Part shown: one piece after another, positions 48,683-51,576 of the stretch
Position numbering within the stretch: the first letter of the stretch is position 1
How the letters are laid out: the number at the start of each line of letters is the position of its first letter
From: Acidilobaceae archaeon
GTDB lineage: Archaea > Thermoproteota > Thermoprotei_A > Sulfolobales > Acidilobaceae
Direction: 5' to 3'
DNA length: 51,576 nucleotides
Assembly (NCBI GenBank): GCA_027014125.1
Contig: JALWEI010000005.1
Location: 1-51,576, forward strand
Notes under the pieces: generated by a model
What the model was told of the DNA's origin: nothing
The model's input: only the letters and a program-made list of their open reading frames with translations
Databases searched by the model: none
Translations under genes and position numbers: made by a program

Positions 48683-50155
48683 TTATTCTGTTTGGGGCTT
48701 TGCTCGTCTTAGGGTTGCCGTGTAGAGTATTATCAGTATGCCGGCTGTTAGGGTGTAGATGCTCGTGGTTCCCGGCTCTTGGGTGGTGTGTGCTGTTCCT
48801 CCTACTAGTGGTGGGCATAGCCTGTATGTTTCTACCGTTATGTTTGTGTAGGATAGTGGTTGTGGTGTTGGTGTTGTGGTGTATGCGAGTATTGTGGGTG
48901 TTATTGGGGTTATGGGTGGCGTGTATGGTGCAGTTGTTAGGGTGGTGTTCCTTATTAGGGGGCAGCTTATCATGCCCCCGTCGCTGCTTAGCCTTAGTAT
49001 GATCACGTCGTCCCACGCGTCTGGTGTGCCGTATCCCCCTATGGCGTAGACGTTTCCTGCCTGGTCTACGTAGGTCCTGTAGGCCCAGTCGTCGTTAACG
49101 GAGCCTATGATCCTGTGCCATGCCAGTCTGCCGTCTGCTAGCCTTACCTTGGCTACCAGGGTGTCGTTCCCGTACCTGTCGGGCTCTGGCTGCGCCCAGC
49201 CTGAGACGTATACGTGCTCCCCATCGGTGTGTACTCCGAAGAGCCTGTCTGTGCCGTTGCTTCTGAGGAGGAGGCCCCAGTTTAGGGTGCCGTTGTCCTG
49301 TATGGAGATTATCGCGGCGTCCTCTCCCCCGAGGTCGTCGGTTACGCCGACGAGGATTATCTGGCCGTCCTCCACTGTCACCCCGTAGTATTTGTCGCCC
49401 CTGGAGTCTCCGACCTTGTAGGCGTACTCTATCGTATTGCCTGTTAGGTTGTATCCTAGTACGAAGCCTGGGTTGGTGTATCCGTAGCCAGCGATTACTG
49501 CCGTGTCGCCTTCTATGTGTAGGGAGAACGTTATGGGGTAGTAGTAGGGCGCCCCTAGGTCTATGCCCACGCTGGAGATCACGGTCCCATTCCTGTCTAG
49601 CACAACGATCCATTGTATAGCCTTGTACCTTGACAGGTCGTAGAAGAACCCTACCGCAACTATATTGTTGCCGTGGAGGTCGACGCTGGTCAAGCCGATG
49701 GAGTAGACGGGCACTCCGGGGCTAAGGTACTCGTAGTACACCGGGGTACCATTGGCGGCTATCCTAGCCACAACCGCCTCCCTGTAGTCCCCAGTAGACC
49801 CAACCACGACGATGCTGCCATCAGGCAGCAGGGCGGAGTCGTAGAATATAGCGGGCTTGGGCGGGGTGTACAGCATGGATAGGGCTAGCCGCCCCTCTGG
49901 AGTGATGCGGGTGACCCACAGGCTCCCATCGTACCTCTGGAGGTGGGGCTGGCCGAATGACTGGGTTGTAGCCGCTACTATGAAGCCTCCTCCTGGCAGG
50001 GGCTCCATGGTCCAGGGATAGTCGTAGCTGTCGCCCCCGTATACCAGGTCCTGGAATGTAGTCTGGTACAAGGCTGCCCTGGCCGGGGAAACGGCTGGCG
50101 AAATACCTAGTATTATAATTAACATAATTAATAACACGTGGGTATATATTTTCAT
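48683..50155 (-). CDS. Secreted beta-propeller-like surface protein
   Basis: About 490 residues from ATG 50155, where GGTG stands upstream and the signal peptide (YTHVLLIMLIIILGISPAVS) begins. The ectodomain has repeated units of the form DSALLPDGSIVVVGSTGDYR, VRLADGRLAWHRIIGSVNDD and VDQAGNVYAIGGYGTPDAWD, typical of propeller blades in SBBP or delta-60-type repeats. Many sequons occur (NGT, NLT, NDT, NTT). A Thr/Pro linker (about 410-450) leads to a final membrane helix (IYTLTAGILIILYTATLR). It is convergent with the STAND gene. Confidence 0.75.
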   Translation of the reverse strand: MKIYTHVLLIMLIIILGISPAVSPARAALYQTTFQDLVYGGDSYDYPWTMEPLPGGGFIVAATTQSFGQPHLQRYDGSLWVTRITPEGRLALSMLYTPPKPAIFYDSALLPDGSIVVVGSTGDYREAVVARIAANGTPVYYEYLSPGVPVYSIGLTSVDLHGNNIVAVGFFYDLSRYKAIQWIVVLDRNGTVISSVGIDLGAPYYYPITFSLHIEGDTAVIAGYGYTNPGFVLGYNLTGNTIEYAYKVGDSRGDKYYGVTVEDGQIILVGVTDDLGGEDAAIISIQDNGTLNWGLLLRSNGTDRLFGVHTDGEHVYVSGWAQPEPDRYGNDTLVAKVRLADGRLAWHRIIGSVNDDWAYRTYVDQAGNVYAIGGYGTPDAWDDVIILRLSSDGGMISCPLIRNTTLTTAPYTPPITPITPTILAYTTTPTPQPLSYTNITVETYRLCPPLVGGTAHTTQEPGTTSIYTLTAGILIILYTATLRRAKPQTE

Positions 50156-50296
50156 GTTTACACCACATACACCCTGCACCCTTCCGGGTTATTAACTATA
50201 CCCGATCGCATCCTAGTACAAAACGGGCAATGGAACCTGGCTGAGGGGTCTACCCAGCGTAGCAGGGCCTGGGGGCCTGGCTCATACTAGTATAGG

Positions 50297-50304
50297 TTTA
50301 AATA
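50297..50304 (+). promoter_or_regulatory. TATA box of the last gene
   Basis: TTTAAATA lies 28-35 bases before GTG 50332 and predicts a leader of about 10 bases or less. Confidence 0.5.
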
Positions 50305-50331
50305 CGATATCCAGCCCCTGTGATACCCTTG

Positions 50332-51576
50332 GTGACTCGGCTTATTAAGGAAAAATCGTTTACCTATATCGTGCTAGTAGCTGCTGCCGCCCTGGCTCTC
50401 CTAATACTAGCTGGGCCAGTGGGCCACCCTGGTGTGGATCGCCCCTCTGCCCCCCATCATCTGTTCCCTACTTACCTACACTTCAGCGTGATCAATCTCT
50501 CAAGGCTGGGAGGGCTGGAGGAGGGGTGGGGAAGCCCGTATATTCTATCCCACGATTTCAACCTTCAGGGGCTAGAGGGCTGGAGAGCCAGGCTAGGCAG
50601 CTACGAGCTCTCCCCTGTACCCGGTTACTTGGAGGTCGAGTACCTTACCCCTGTACATCATGTGCACATTGATGGCCAGTATAGTGCTGGTGCAGCCCTT
50701 CTACTACACGCCAACAAGTCTACCGTCATGCTGGTGAGGGCCCTGGATACGCCTCCCAGTAGCATGGAGGGGGTGAGGGCTGCGAGCTATGCCCTTGCAT
50801 CCAGGCCTGACTGCCGGGGCGAGGTTACAGTGCATGCTGGCCTCTACTACGTGGGCCGCGGGCTGGGTGCTGTGTCTAGTACTGGGGGCTTAACTTACGA
50901 CTCGATCCTACCCTACATCATCGGCAACGGGTCTAACTGGATCCTCTCCGGGCCGACGGGCCTGCTCGAGATCTACAGCCCCACTGGGGACCTCGTGGTC
51001 AGGAGCGTTGAGGCCTACAAGGCGCCCCCTGGCACATACCTGGTCGGCGGGGAGCCGTATAGGGCTGTGGGGGAGGCTGTAGGGGTGGTGGCTAGGCAGG
51101 AAAACGGTGGAGCCCAATCCTACCCTGCTGGGGAGCTTGATGGCCTCCCAGTGGCGGTGGTGCCTGGGAACCCCCTCATAGTGTCTCCCGTCAAGCCGGT
51201 TAGGGGTGCGCTCCTCCTCGACCTTGCCCCAGGGTTCTCCCGGCTACCCGGCCTGTTAGAGATGTATAGGCTGGAGGACGGCTCGTGGGTAAGGGTTGGC
51301 GCGGCCAGGGTTGTCCCGGCTAGTGGTAGGATAGGGTTTCATGTAGACGCTGGTCCTGGCAGCGTGTTTATGCTCAAGTCTACAGTGACGGTTAGGATCG
51401 ACAGGTTGTTCTTCTCCCAGGTCGAGCGGGTGGACCCCAGCTCGCTTGGGGCTATAGGCAACGTCTCTGTAGCGGAGATCCCGGGTGGGGTTAGAGCCTC
51501 CTACGACCCTGGAGGGTATGACGGGCCTGTGCTGTTCAGGGTTGAGGCATGGGTGGGGGGTGGCCCCGTGCTGTAT
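50332..51576 (+). CDS. Secreted surface protein (3'-partial)
   Basis: The frame is open from GTG 50332 to the window end, 415 codons without a stop. It starts TRLIKEKSFTYIVLVAAAAL, LALLILAGPVG, a signal peptide or membrane anchor. The remainder is beta-rich with repeated two-strand units (LEIYSPTGDLVVRSVEAYKA, LLLDLAPGFSRLPGLLEMYR) and sequons (NKS, NVS). It resembles the other anchored surface proteins of this window in style, but not in clear sequence. The C-terminus, where an anchor helix would be expected, lies beyond the window. Confidence 0.7.
   Translation, partial: MTRLIKEKSFTYIVLVAAAALALLILAGPVGHPGVDRPSAPHHLFPTYLHFSVINLSRLGGLEEGWGSPYILSHDFNLQGLEGWRARLGSYELSPVPGYLEVEYLTPVHHVHIDGQYSAGAALLLHANKSTVMLVRALDTPPSSMEGVRAASYALASRPDCRGEVTVHAGLYYVGRGLGAVSSTGGLTYDSILPYIIGNGSNWILSGPTGLLEIYSPTGDLVVRSVEAYKAPPGTYLVGGEPYRAVGEAVGVVARQENGGAQSYPAGELDGLPVAVVPGNPLIVSPVKPVRGALLLDLAPGFSRLPGLLEMYRLEDGSWVRVGAARVVPASGRIGFHVDAGPGSVFMLKSTVTVRIDRLFFSQVERVDPSSLGAIGNVSVAEIPGGVRASYDPGGYDGPVLFRVEAWVGGGPVLY

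Overview
The window reads as chromosomal DNA of a hyperthermophilic crenarchaeon (Thermoproteota), most like an aerobic Desulfurococcales member such as Aeropyrum. This lineage call is an inference. It rests on arginine coded almost only by AGG/AGA, many TTG/GTG starts, TATA-box promoters with short or no leaders, a PriS-type primase, ESCRT-type cell division genes (cdvB, cdvC), an Sm-like protein, NucS, a cytochrome oxidase with subunits I and III fused, and the compact half-size heme A synthase. Most of the window is G+C-rich; about 29.76-34.82 kb is clearly A+T-rich.

Layout. 0-6 kb: a truncated pilin-like gene, two coiled-coil proteins of unknown role, a beta-hydroxyacid dehydrogenase, tRNA-Gln(CTG), a Nudix hydrolase, a FUN14-type membrane protein and a kinase-like gene split over two frames. 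6-12 kb: a fused TRAP permease with a DUF1850 partner and a class III aminotransferase, then a sugar-isomerase-like protein and a BtpA-family protein. 12-16 kb: an aldo/keto reductase and a sulfur-handling operon (DsrE-like, TusA-like, SQR-like, DUF1641) read away from a palindrome-rich control region shared with a CoA-binding protein. 16-22 kb: a respiratory operon with CoxII, fused CoxI-III, a subunit IV-like protein, a 25-residue membrane peptide, compact CtaA, a SCO-type copper chaperone and a tethered cytochrome c. 22-27 kb: information processing and division genes (priS, Sm-like, nucS, cdvB, cdvC), a small membrane protein and an HDAC-family deacetylase.

27.7-36.4 kb is an accessory region built around tRNA-Arg(CCG). 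An intact copy (27707-27785), a fragment (29122-29168) and a degenerate full-length copy (36280-36360) are all in the same orientation. Between them lie an ABM-like protein, vapBC, a vapC fragment and an A+T-rich operon of six genes: two parallel pairs of small winged-helix-type proteins around a HEPN-like/winged-helix protein, ending in a HerA/DUF87 ATPase. The far end holds wrecks of an MFS transporter and of a second HDAC gene. The six-gene operon is the best candidate for an undescribed system, possibly mobile-element maintenance or defence. One of its genes is broken, or recoded, at a run of eight A.

36.4-51.6 kb: an orphan amino-methyltransferase of DNA, several secreted and membrane-tethered surface proteins with Thr-rich linkers, an ABC exporter with a frameshifted ATPase, a small-molecule methyltransferase, a 993-residue STAND NTPase with TPR-like repeats (a second defence or signalling candidate), a beta-propeller-like surface protein and a surface protein that runs off the end. 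The first 122 bases are a perfect fold-back palindrome, probably an assembly or library artefact at a contig end.
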